Positions 16,714 through 24,403 of a DNA stretch of 32,507 nucleotides are shown here, piece after piece. Origin of the DNA: Verrucomicrobiia bacterium (lineage in GTDB: Bacteria > Verrucomicrobiota > Verrucomicrobiae > Limisphaerales > JAKPVM01); the NCBI GenBank assembly GCA_026417275.1, contig JAOADO010000012.1, positions 1 through 32,507 of the forward strand, given 5' to 3'. Within the stretch, counting starts at the first letter, position 1. Each line of letters opens with the position of its first letter. Under the pieces are notes generated by a model that saw only the letters and a list, made by a program, of their open reading frames with translations, ran no database searches and was not told the origin of the DNA. The translations under genes and the position numbers were made by a program.

Positions 16714-18153
16714 ATGAAGATAGAGGAATTGTATCAACAGAGGTTGCGTCGTTATGTGGCGGCGATGAGAAATGAAAAGCCGGATTGTGTTCCAATAAGA
16801 CCGTTTGTCGCTGAGTTCACGGCAAAATACGCCGGCTACACCTGTCAGGAAGTTGTTCATGATTATACAAAAGCGTTCGATGCCGCGGTTAAATGCGCAA
16901 AGGATTTCGACTGGGATGCCGTGGTACCCAACATGGTTTATGTGTGGACTGGTTTGGCGCAGGCTATCGGGCTTAAATATTACGGTATTCCCGGAATTGG
17001 CATTCCTCATGATGTCGGCTTCAACTATATAGAACCATCGGAAGAAGACGCCTTCATGAAGGCAAATGAATATGACGAATTGATAAAGGACCCAACAGGA
17101 TTTTTATATAATGTGTGGTTGCCAAGGGTTTCCACAGAGGTGAGCAAGATTGGCGAGCCCTCAACTTATCGAAATAATTTGTCTTTTGTAAAAGGGGCAA
17201 TGGCAATGCTTTCTTATTTCTATGCATTTGGTCCGCAGGTGGAAAAACTCAGAAGAGAATGCGGCGTAGTGTCTGCAATTTCTGGAATTTTTAAAGCCCC
17301 TTTTGATATAATAGCCGATAAACTGCGCGGCTATGTTGGGTTGATGATGGACATGCATTCTCAGCCGAAAAAGGTCCTCCAGGCGTGCGAGGCGCTGATG
17401 CCGCATTTGTGCCATGTAGGTTTAACCACTGCAGACCCGAACAAACTTGTTCCCATAGGCTTCTGGATGCATCGTGGGTGTGTTCCGTTTATAAATCCAA
17501 GACAATTCGAAACCCATTACTGGTCCACTCTAAAGCCAATTATAGAAGAATTCTGGAAACACGGACATCAAACGCTGTTCTACGCCGAGGGTAAATGGGC
17601 AGCGCACTTAGACGCATTTCGTCAACTGCCAGAGAGAAGTATAGTTTTCCACACGGATAGAGACGATGTTTTTGAGGTTCACAAAAAACTCGGTGACAAA
17701 TTCTGTATCAGCGGCGGTATACCCAATGTATTATTAAGTTATGGCAAACCAGAAGAGGTGAGGGAATTCTGCAAACGGGTCATTGACGAAGTTGCTGTGG
17801 ATGGCGGCTACATCATGGATGCTGGCGCTATCATGCAAAATGATACCAGCATTGAAAATTTGAAAGTTATGACGGAATTCACGCGTCAGTATGGTGTTTA
17901 TTCCACGCCATCTTACAATCCCGAAATTATACCGCCTGCGGAATTGCCAGACTCTGTTTCTTCTCGAGAAAAAATTCATGGTATGCCAGAGCATATCAAA
18001 CCGGTGGTCAAACCGGGCGTCTGTTTTCCATGGGAGGAAAAGGTCAAAGAATTGCCACAGTTGACAGGTGACGTTGACTTGCTCAGACAAGTCTGGGAAA
18101 ACATTGATTCGATGGCGAACATGTACATCTGGCAAATATTACTAAGTTTTTAA
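16714..18153 (+). CDS. Uroporphyrinogen decarboxylase (URO-D) superfamily protein, not HemE
   Basis: A 479-residue member of the URO-D superfamily, which covers heme-pathway decarboxylases and corrinoid/CoM methyltransferases. Recognisable parts are the N-terminal RYVAAMRNEKPDCVPIRPF (cf. 'R...ALRGE.PDRVPV') and the end of the TIM barrel, LGDKFCISGGIPNVLLSYGKPEEVREFCKRVIDEVAVDGGYIMDAG (residues 326-371). It is about 130 residues longer than HemE, mostly from an insertion before residue 250 and an 80-residue C-terminal extension after residue 400. I see no H-x-C zinc motif of the MtaA/MtbA methyltransferases, and no corrinoid protein gene is adjacent. The reaction is therefore unassigned; demethylation or decarboxylation of an unknown substrate is only possible by family. 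It is monocistronic or loosely linked to the next lipoprotein gene. Confidence 0.88.
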   Translation: MKIEELYQQRLRRYVAAMRNEKPDCVPIRPFVAEFTAKYAGYTCQEVVHDYTKAFDAAVKCAKDFDWDAVVPNMVYVWTGLAQAIGLKYYGIPGIGIPHDVGFNYIEPSEEDAFMKANEYDELIKDPTGFLYNVWLPRVSTEVSKIGEPSTYRNNLSFVKGAMAMLSYFYAFGPQVEKLRRECGVVSAISGIFKAPFDIIADKLRGYVGLMMDMHSQPKKVLQACEALMPHLCHVGLTTADPNKLVPIGFWMHRGCVPFINPRQFETHYWSTLKPIIEEFWKHGHQTLFYAEGKWAAHLDAFRQLPERSIVFHTDRDDVFEVHKKLGDKFCISGGIPNVLLSYGKPEEVREFCKRVIDEVAVDGGYIMDAGAIMQNDTSIENLKVMTEFTRQYGVYSTPSYNPEIIPPAELPDSVSSREKIHGMPEHIKPVVKPGVCFPWEEKVKELPQLTGDVDLLRQVWENIDSMANMYIWQILLSF

Positions 18154-18168
18154 TATAACAATTAGCCA

Positions 18169-18215
18169 GATGAAGTTAAGATAACGACTGTTTATTTATT
18201 AACTTTACATCTTTT
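18169..18215 (+). terminator. Possible terminator hairpin after the URO-D gene
   Basis: GATGAAGTTAA (18169-18179) pairs with TTAACTTTACATC (18199-18211) allowing a two-base bulge, with a 19-base loop and TTTT after it. A further outer pair, ATTAGCC (18161-18167) with GGCTAAT (18229-18235), encloses it. The low GC content and long loop make it weak as a terminator. Confidence 0.35.
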
Positions 18216-18240
18216 CAAATATTTGTAAGGCTAATTTATT

Positions 18241-18624
18241 ATGCAAAGATTTAGCGTTTTAGCATTAGTCTGTATAGGAATGATATTGGGAGCGGGATGT
18301 ACGACGATTACAAACCTTACACCGTCTCAATTGCCCCGCGACCCAACCAACATGTATCGAGTTGAAGCGGCATGGAAGACTCACCAACAGACAATTCGTG
18401 AAAACACAATTAAAGCGTATGTAATGATTGGGACGAATTTTTATCCGATGGAGCGAACCCCGTTAATGACTAATAGGTGGGAGGGTGTTATACAGGTGCC
18501 GCCAGACCAGGACATAATCTATTATCGTTATAAATTTGAATATATGGTGAACTCCATTCCGAGTCCTTACCCAGACAGCAAACTTTCTTCTGAATATAAG
18601 CTTAAGGTTTCAAATCAAAAATAA
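18241..18624 (+). CDS. Small outer-membrane-type lipoprotein, unknown function
   Basis: A 127-residue lipoprotein. The signal peptide ends in lipobox LGAGC (Cys20), followed by Thr, so outer-membrane sorting is likely. The mature part begins with TTITNLTPSQLPRDPTNMYRVEAAW and ends with beta-rich text (YYRYKFEYMVN), suggesting one small immunoglobulin- or CBM-like beta domain. Proteins starting 'NLTPS.LPR.P...Y' recur in verrucomicrobial genomes to my memory, with no assigned role. A GTAAGG sequence shortly upstream may serve for ribosome binding. The next gene begins 75 bp downstream. Confidence 0.8.
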   Translation: MQRFSVLALVCIGMILGAGCTTITNLTPSQLPRDPTNMYRVEAAWKTHQQTIRENTIKAYVMIGTNFYPMERTPLMTNRWEGVIQVPPDQDIIYYRYKFEYMVNSIPSPYPDSKLSSEYKLKVSNQK

Positions 18625-18699
18625 AGGATTCAGCCTTTTGGGATTGGACGCAATAACTATTGTGTTGCCGATTTTATGGGCTTGAATTAATTTTAGACT

Positions 18700-19539
18700 A
18701 TGAATTTATTCCATAAAAAAGGGTTGTATGCCATAATTGCAATGAGTATTGGAATGCTATGGATGAATTGTTTTTCACAGACACAACCGCAATCTGGATG
18801 GCCCCAACCGTCGTTTCAATACAATTATATTCCTACAAACGTGCTTGTCTTTGATGCAGAGGCAAAAGAATACAACGCAAAAGCTGGCGAACTGGACATT
18901 CCGTTTTCTTTTTACGTAACCAACGTTTCCACAAACGAAGTTACAATTAACAGCGTGCACACATCCTGCGGTTGCACGGTTGCGCAGTTGCCATCGTTGC
19001 CGTGGAAACTGGCGCCTGGTGAAAACGGGGAAATAAAAGTGAAAATGGACGTTCGCGGCAAAACCGGGCAGATAACCAAGACTATCTCGCTGAATTCATC
19101 GCACGGTATGAAAATACTCGCCGCAACTGCGCGGGTTCCATTTCCGGACTTGATGAGCACCACTCCAGAAGAACGGGAAAGGAACCAACTTATTGCAAGG
19201 GTTAATAGACAGTCCGTTTTCAGAGGAGATTGCGCAAGATGCCATGCAACGCCGTCGATTGGCAAAATGGGTGCTGAACTTTACAAAACTACATGCGCTG
19301 TCTGTCATGACGCCGAAAAGCGCGCCAGCATGGTTCCAGACCTTCGTAATCCGCCCCGTCCGAAAAACCGCGATTACTGGGCTCAAATCATCATGTACGG
19401 CAAGCCAGACTCGCTTATGCCAGCATTCTCCAGAGCTAACAACGGGATTTTGGACGACGAACAAATTTTCTCCCTTGTCGAATACATGGTCGGAGATTTC
19501 CAAAAAAACACTGCACCGACTTCATCCAACCGCCGTTAA
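18700..19539 (+). CDS. DUF1573 domain fused to c-type cytochrome with two CXXCH motifs
   Basis: A 279-residue exported protein. After a signal peptide (about residues 1-27) comes a DUF1573 Ig-like domain (about 45-145) with its hallmark SCGC (Cys90, Cys92) and the phrase LAPGENGEIKVKMDVRGKTG. A cytochrome c part (about 172-268) carries heme-binding CARCH (178-182) and CAVCH (199-203) only 16 residues apart, plus Met240 in LMPAF as a likely distal ligand. The second motif, with the downstream Met and the 'DDEQIFSLVEYM' helix, fits a standard class I monoheme fold; whether the first binds a second heme is unclear. The protein would act in the periplasm in electron transfer. The next gene, thymidylate kinase, begins one base after its stop. 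Confidence 0.9.
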   Translation: MNLFHKKGLYAIIAMSIGMLWMNCFSQTQPQSGWPQPSFQYNYIPTNVLVFDAEAKEYNAKAGELDIPFSFYVTNVSTNEVTINSVHTSCGCTVAQLPSLPWKLAPGENGEIKVKMDVRGKTGQITKTISLNSSHGMKILAATARVPFPDLMSTTPEERERNQLIARVNRQSVFRGDCARCHATPSIGKMGAELYKTTCAVCHDAEKRASMVPDLRNPPRPKNRDYWAQIIMYGKPDSLMPAFSRANNGILDDEQIFSLVEYMVGDFQKNTAPTSSNRR

Positions 19540-19540
19540 G

Positions 19541-20236
19541 ATGCGTAAAGGATTTTTCATAACATTCGAAGGTACGGAATGTAGCGGCAAATCCACTCAG
19601 ATTAAAATTCTTTCAGAAAAAATTAAATCGGAGGGATTTGACGTAATTTGCCTGCGCGAACCTGGTGGAACGCCAATTGGTGAAGAAATCCGTCATATTT
19701 TAAAACACAGCATCAACGGTTTTGCAATGGTGCCTGAAACCGAACTTTTGCTCATGAATGCAAGCAGGGCGCAGATAGTCAGAGAAATAATCCGTCCTGC
19801 ACTTGCAGAGGGTAAAATCGTCCTTTGCGACAGATTTTACGATTCTACAATTGCTTATCAGGGCTTTGGGCGTGGATTAAATTTGGAAGACGTTTTGAAA
19901 ATCATTGATTTCGCTGTTGGGAATACAATACCAGACCTGACCATCCTTCTTGACATCCCGATTGAAATAATCTATCAGCGGCAAAAATTGCGCAATTCAG
20001 AGTTAAATTCTGCGTCTACTTTGCATAATAACAATCAGAACCTTCGAATCCGCGATAGATTTGAAGAAGCCGATCTGGAATTTTTCAAGCGCGTTCATGA
20101 AGGATTCGAGTTTATCTCAAACAGGGAACCACAGAGGATAAAGAAAGTTGATGCAACCCGTGAAATAGAGCCAATAGCCTCGCAAATCTGGGAGATTGTT
20201 GGACCGCTAATTCAAAAAATTAAAACTAATCGCTGA
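19541..20236 (+). CDS. tmk: Thymidylate kinase (dTMP kinase)
   Basis: A 231-residue enzyme phosphorylating dTMP to dTDP with ATP. The P-loop is GTECSGKST (residues 11-19); REPGGTPIGEEIR (39-51) is the dTMP-binding signature, and DRFYDSTIAYQGFGRG (97-112) the DR(Y/F) motif. The LID region reads RIRDRFEEADLEFFKRV. The start at 19541 is fixed by homology: the open frame extends upstream to 19193, but only as a shadow of the cytochrome gene, whose TAA ends at 19539. This near-contact suggests translational coupling with that gene, although their functions are unrelated. Confidence 0.96.
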   Translation: MRKGFFITFEGTECSGKSTQIKILSEKIKSEGFDVICLREPGGTPIGEEIRHILKHSINGFAMVPETELLLMNASRAQIVREIIRPALAEGKIVLCDRFYDSTIAYQGFGRGLNLEDVLKIIDFAVGNTIPDLTILLDIPIEIIYQRQKLRNSELNSASTLHNNNQNLRIRDRFEEADLEFFKRVHEGFEFISNREPQRIKKVDATREIEPIASQIWEIVGPLIQKIKTNR

Positions 20237-20242
20237 TTGCCA

Positions 20243-20270
20243 TTGACAAATTATTAAAATTGAGTAGTTT
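20243..20270 (+). promoter_or_regulatory. Probable rpsT promoter
   Basis: A perfect -35 TTGACA (20243-20248), 16 bp spacer and TAGTTT (20265-20270, 3 of 6 bases). Transcription would start about 50 bp before the S20 ATG. Confidence 0.5.
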
Positions 20271-20328
20271 TAATTTCCTTGTTATTATATATTTGTTTTA
20301 ACCTTAAAAACACGGATAAGAACGGATT

Positions 20329-20613
20329 ATGCCGAACACATTAAGTGCAGAACGCAGAATGAGAAAAAGCGAACGACGGCACATGAAAAATCATGCCGTC
20401 AAATCGCGCCTTAAAACGATTGAAAAGAAATTTAATACACTGTTAAAAGAAAACAAAGTAGAAGAGGCTAAAAAATTCCTCTCAACTGTTTATTCAGCTT
20501 TTGACAAAGCCGTTAAATATGGCGTCGTTAAAAGAGGCACGGCGGACAGAAAAAAATCCAGAATAGCGGAAAGGCTGGCTAAAACTGCTCCCTCGAAAGC
20601 CGTGGCTAAATAA
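20329..20613 (+). CDS. rpsT: 30S ribosomal protein S20
   Basis: A 94-residue, very basic helical protein that binds 16S rRNA in the small subunit. Conserved parts are MPNTLSAERRMRKSERR, NHAVKSRLKT and YSAFDKAVKYGVVKRGTADRKKSRIAERLAK, the last matching the usual 'LDKA..KGVIHKN.A.RKKSRL..RL'. It has its own candidate promoter in front and a strong terminator 40 bp after the stop, so it is probably transcribed alone. Confidence 0.97.
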   Translation: MPNTLSAERRMRKSERRHMKNHAVKSRLKTIEKKFNTLLKENKVEEAKKFLSTVYSAFDKAVKYGVVKRGTADRKKSRIAERLAKTAPSKAVAK

Positions 20614-20653
20614 TTAATCGCCGCCGACTTTTTAATATTTTAATAAACGCCAG

Positions 20654-20690
20654 AAAGCCAGGATTTTAAACCTGGCTTTTTACTTTTTTA
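20654..20690 (+). terminator. Rho-independent terminator of rpsT
   Basis: AAAGCCAGG (20654-20662) pairs perfectly with CCTGGCTTT (20671-20679) around an 8-base loop, followed by a T-rich tail. Confidence 0.9.
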
Positions 20691-20759
20691 GCCAACACGC
20701 TTTTTAAGTTTTCAAAAATAATTTGCGATATTTTCGCTTCTAAATAAGAATGTTATACA

Positions 20760-23420
20760 ATGGCAAGAAACAAAAAAACGCATGAGTCTTTTAATTTGAG
20801 GACAATTGAAGACTTGAGGGAAAAAATCCGCCAGCTGGATGTTGACCTGTGGGTTAGCAAAAATATTGATTGTTTGTTCCAGAAGGTAGAATGCGGAAAA
20901 TTTACCCTTCCAAATCGGTTTGTTGTTCTTCCGATGGAAGGTTGCGATGGCAAATCAGATGGCTCTCCGGATGAATTGACATTTCGACGGTACCGTCGTT
21001 TTGCGGCTGGCGGTGCAGGCGTTCTATGGTTTGAAGCCACAGCGGTAGTTCCAGAAGCTCGGGCAAATCCGCGCCAACTCTGGCTTAATAAAAACTCACT
21101 ATACGGTTTCAAACAGCTTGTGGATGAAACACTTAAGACGGCAAAACAAACATTCGGAGAAAAACACAGACCATTGCTTGTTGTCCAATTGACTCATTCT
21201 GGCAGATACAGCAAACCAGGACGAAAGCCATCCCCCATTATTGCTCATCACTCGGTTTATCTTGACCCCACGCACAATCTGCCGTCGGACTATCCGCTTA
21301 TTACAGATGAAGAACTGATGAGGCTCGAGGATGCCTATGTAGAAGCCGCTGTACTTGCCTACAAAGCAGGATTTGACGCTGTGGATATAAAAGCGTGCCA
21401 TCGTTATCTAATTTCTGAACTCCATGCATCGCATATCAGAGAAAACAGCATTTACGGGGGGGCGTTTGAAAATCGCGTTCGTTTCTTTAAAAATATAATT
21501 AAAAAAATTCGCTCCGCTGTTCCCAAACTGATTGTTACATCCCGAATGAACGCCTACGACGCAATGCCTTATCCATACGGTTTCGGGATGAAAACCGATG
21601 GGTCAATGGAACCAGACCTTTCAGAACCCATTGAACTTGTTAAGTTTCTGATGGAAAATGGCGCTCCGCTTGTGAACATTACCATTGGAAACCCGTATTA
21701 CAATCCGCATATAAATAGACCATTCGATAAACCAACGATTGGCGCCCCAGTTCCCAAAGAACATCCTCTTATTGGAGTTGAGCGTTTTATCCATATTGTT
21801 AAACAAATTCAACAAACATTCCCAAAGCTACTGGTCGTTGGTGGAGGTTACTCATGGCTAAGGCATCTTTTCCCGTATGTTGCCGCGGCATCTGTGGAAA
21901 AAGGGTGGGCATCCCTAATCGGAATTGGCAGAATGGCGTTTGCATATCCTGATTGCGTCCGAGACCTGAAAGAATTTGGCTTAATGTTCAAAGAAAAATC
22001 CTGTATTGCCTGCTCTGCGTGCACTCAGATTATGAGAGACGGCGGCAAAACAGGTTGTGTTCCAAGGGATTACAAAGTTTATTCGCAAATATACAAAAAA
22101 TGCCGTGAAGATGCTACAGATACAATTATCCAGCTTGCCAATCAATGCAGACAATGCGAACCACCTTTGTGCGCTGAAAATTGTCCCGCAGGTGTTAACA
22201 TTCCAAAATTCATCAGTCAGATTGCCGAACGTCAATTTCGGGATGCCTATGAAACACTCAGAACATCAAACATACTTTCAACAATTTGCGGCTACGTTTG
22301 CCCCGCTGAAGTCCAGTGTGAAAAAGGGTGCCTTAACCAACACTTCAACCAGTCTATATCCATCAGACGTCTTCAAAAATGGGTAAGCAAGATGGCTCTT
22401 GACGAAGGTTGGACGCGCGAACCACGCAAAATACCAATCTCCACGGACAAAAAAGTGGCAGTTATAGGTGCAGGCCCAGCCGGAATTGCCGCCGCGGCAA
22501 AATTGGCGGAAGCAGGTCATAGAGTAACAATCTACGAGAAAGAAAACCCGGGCGGACTTGTAGAATCTGTAATTCCGGAAATGCGCGTGCCCTCAGACAT
22601 TTTGCGAACGGAAATTAAAGATGTTCTGAACTCTTATAACGGGCTCATTGAAATTCAACATGGTAGTCTTGGTAAAAATTTAAACATCAAAAAACTATTC
22701 AAATCTGGATTTCACGCGATAATAATTGCTTCAGGTTTGCAAGAATCTTTAACACTCCAGAACGGACCACGTCCTGAAAAAGGTGTTGTTGGCGCACTTG
22801 AATTTCTCAGAAGAGTAAAACATGGGGAAAAATGCTCAGGAACAATACTCGTTATTGGTGGTGGGAATACTGCCCTTGATGCCGCATGTTGTGCAAAACT
22901 TGCTGGGGCAAAAGATGTTTTCATTGTTTACAGGAGGTCATTTAAAGAAATGCCAGCATGGCACGAATCAATACATTTTGCTTTTGAACTTGGCGTGAAT
23001 ATACTCACCAATATTATGCCAGTTTCGTATGATATTGATAATAAAGGTGTTGCAAAAGGATTAAAAGTTGTCTTTACGCTACCTGGCGAAACAGATGCTT
23101 CTGGTAGAAGGAAACCTATTCCCCTGCCCCAAACCGAACACACACTTCCCGGGGATTTATTCGTGGAAGCCATCGGACAAAAAATAGATTCACAAACTCA
23201 TTCAGCGCTTGAAGACCTGAAATTTACTGAAAATGGCTTGCTCTGGGTGGATAAATCAACATTTCAAACCTCCTGCCCGAATGTTTTTGCCGCAGGAGAT
23301 ATAATTAATGGCGGTGGAACCGTGGTGCAGGCTGTGGCAGATGGTGTAAAAGTTGCCGAAAATATCAATAAGATGTTCCAACAAAATCAAGTTGCTGTGC
23401 CAATATCAAAAACTAAATAA
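20760..23420 (+). CDS. Fused flavin oxidoreductase: OYE/2,4-dienoyl-CoA reductase-like half plus GltD/NfnB-like half
   Basis: An 886-residue cytoplasmic flavoenzyme. Residues about 38-410 are an Old Yellow Enzyme barrel (FTLPNRFVVLPMEG, QLTHSGRYSKP, DIKACHRYLISELHASH, YGGAFENRVRF). The catalytic-pair position that reads H-x-x-H in dienoyl-CoA reductase is Lys211-A-C-His214 here. Next come four Cys (415, 418, 421, 433), as for the 4Fe-4S cluster of dienoyl-CoA reductase. Residues about 455-545 are a GltD-type ferredoxin domain with two further Cys sets (463, 466, 471, 475 and 510, 514, 520, 524). The C-terminal half has FAD-binding GAGPAG (570-575), NAD(P)-binding GGGNTA (700-705) and NVFAAGDI (841-848). 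Electrons would flow NAD(P)H-FAD-FeS-FMN to an unknown acceptor. There is no Shine-Dalgarno before the ATG. Confidence 0.92.
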   Translation: MARNKKTHESFNLRTIEDLREKIRQLDVDLWVSKNIDCLFQKVECGKFTLPNRFVVLPMEGCDGKSDGSPDELTFRRYRRFAAGGAGVLWFEATAVVPEARANPRQLWLNKNSLYGFKQLVDETLKTAKQTFGEKHRPLLVVQLTHSGRYSKPGRKPSPIIAHHSVYLDPTHNLPSDYPLITDEELMRLEDAYVEAAVLAYKAGFDAVDIKACHRYLISELHASHIRENSIYGGAFENRVRFFKNIIKKIRSAVPKLIVTSRMNAYDAMPYPYGFGMKTDGSMEPDLSEPIELVKFLMENGAPLVNITIGNPYYNPHINRPFDKPTIGAPVPKEHPLIGVERFIHIVKQIQQTFPKLLVVGGGYSWLRHLFPYVAAASVEKGWASLIGIGRMAFAYPDCVRDLKEFGLMFKEKSCIACSACTQIMRDGGKTGCVPRDYKVYSQIYKKCREDATDTIIQLANQCRQCEPPLCAENCPAGVNIPKFISQIAERQFRDAYETLRTSNILSTICGYVCPAEVQCEKGCLNQHFNQSISIRRLQKWVSKMALDEGWTREPRKIPISTDKKVAVIGAGPAGIAAAAKLAEAGHRVTIYEKENPGGLVESVIPEMRVPSDILRTEIKDVLNSYNGLIEIQHGSLGKNLNIKKLFKSGFHAIIIASGLQESLTLQNGPRPEKGVVGALEFLRRVKHGEKCSGTILVIGGGNTALDAACCAKLAGAKDVFIVYRRSFKEMPAWHESIHFAFELGVNILTNIMPVSYDIDNKGVAKGLKVVFTLPGETDASGRRKPIPLPQTEHTLPGDLFVEAIGQKIDSQTHSALEDLKFTENGLLWVDKSTFQTSCPNVFAAGDIINGGGTVVQAVADGVKVAENINKMFQQNQVAVPISKTK

Positions 23421-23590
23421 CATCTCGTTTTAAAATAAACCTGAATTGTAAAAAACGGGATCAAATGTTTCTTCATTTGCAAGACACACAATCTGAACTG
23501 TTTCCTTATTAATTAAAAATTAAAAAATTTGATGCTAAACTGTAACCAAAATTAGAAAGCCTTCGTCTTAATTTATGAAGAGGTTAAAAT

Positions 23591-24304
23591 ATGAAAAAAA
23601 CTATTTTTGTTGGAACAACATTGCTGGTGACGAGCGCCTTTTTAGCCATTGGCGCGGCGATAGATGAGGTCAAATCCGCTGTAAAAAACCTTGCGGATAA
23701 ACCAAATTACAGTTGGACATCCACAACTCAAACCGCAACGGGACAAGGAAGAGCTGGTGGGCCAACCGAAGGCAAAACCGAAAAAGATGGTTTTACCTAT
23801 CTGAAGATGACGCGAGGAGACCAGACAACCGAAGCGGTTTTGAAAGGTGAAAAGGTTGTTGTTAAAACACAAGAGGGCGCATGGCAAGAACCGCCACAAC
23901 CTGGTGCTGGTGGTGGTCAGGGCGGCAGAGGAGCGTTCATGGGGAGGATGTTAAGAAACTTTAAAGCCCCCGCCGCGCAAGCAGATGAGTTGATTAAAGC
24001 CGCAAAAGAAATTAAAAAAGAAGGCGATGTTTATACTTGTGAACTAACTGAACAAGGCGCCCGTCAATTTTTGATGTTTGGCGGTCGTGGAGGCGCTAAC
24101 CAGCCTGAAGCGTCAAACGCAAAAGGTTCGGCAAAATTCTGGATAAAAGACGGTCTTCTTACTAAATACGAATATCGCGTTCAGGGGACAGTTACATTTA
24201 ACAATAACGACGTGAACATTGACCGAACCACTACGGTGGAAGTCAAGGATGTTGGGACAACTAAATTGGACATTCCTGCTGAGGCAAAACAAAAATTGCA
24301 ATAA
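23591..24304 (+). CDS. Secreted Gly-rich protein of a verrucomicrobial type, unknown function
   Basis: A 237-residue exported protein with a signal peptide (residues 1-22, likely cleavage near GAA). The mature protein opens with IDEVKSAVKNLADKPNYSWT and alternates beta-strands with two Gly-rich inserts (about 105-115 and 165-172). Its end, FWIKDGLLTKYEYRVQGTVTFNNNDVNIDRTTTVEVKDVGTTKLDIPAEAKQKL, resembles the closing half of LolA/LppX-like lipid-carrier folds, but this is only a pattern impression. I recall close relatives in Verrucomicrobiota genomes, all of unknown function. GAAGAGG a few bases before the ATG is a good ribosome-binding site, one of the few in the window. Confidence 0.85.
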   Translation: MKKTIFVGTTLLVTSAFLAIGAAIDEVKSAVKNLADKPNYSWTSTTQTATGQGRAGGPTEGKTEKDGFTYLKMTRGDQTTEAVLKGEKVVVKTQEGAWQEPPQPGAGGGQGGRGAFMGRMLRNFKAPAAQADELIKAAKEIKKEGDVYTCELTEQGARQFLMFGGRGGANQPEASNAKGSAKFWIKDGLLTKYEYRVQGTVTFNNNDVNIDRTTTVEVKDVGTTKLDIPAEAKQKLQ

Positions 24305-24315
24305 CATTTTCCTCC

Positions 24316-24343
24316 ATTCAGAGGTAAGGGGTTGCCTCTGAAT
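24316..24343 (+). terminator. Stem-loop after the secreted Gly-rich protein gene
   Basis: ATTCAGAGG (24316-24324) pairs perfectly with CCTCTGAAT (24335-24343) around a 10-base loop. It starts 12 bp after the stop codon, but only two T follow, so it may be an mRNA-stabilising hairpin rather than a terminator. Confidence 0.5.
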
Positions 24344-24360
24344 TATCCTCCGCGAACTAC

Positions 24361-24403
24361 GGGCGGCATCGTGTGTGACCGAGCGATGCCGCTCCCATTT
24401 TTT
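24361..24403 (+). terminator. Strong GC-rich hairpin with T-tract (terminator or REP-like palindrome)
   Basis: GGGCGGCATCG (24361-24371) pairs with CGATGCCGCTC (24384-24394), 11 pairs including one G-T, followed by six T at 24398-24403. It fits a rho-independent terminator for the gene at 23591. Its GC content, far above the surroundings, also fits a dispersed palindromic element. Confidence 0.65.

Noticed and set aside
19193..19540. Upstream extension of the thymidylate kinase frame
   Set aside because: This part lies wholly inside the DUF1573-cytochrome gene in another frame; kinase homology begins exactly at the ATG at 19541.
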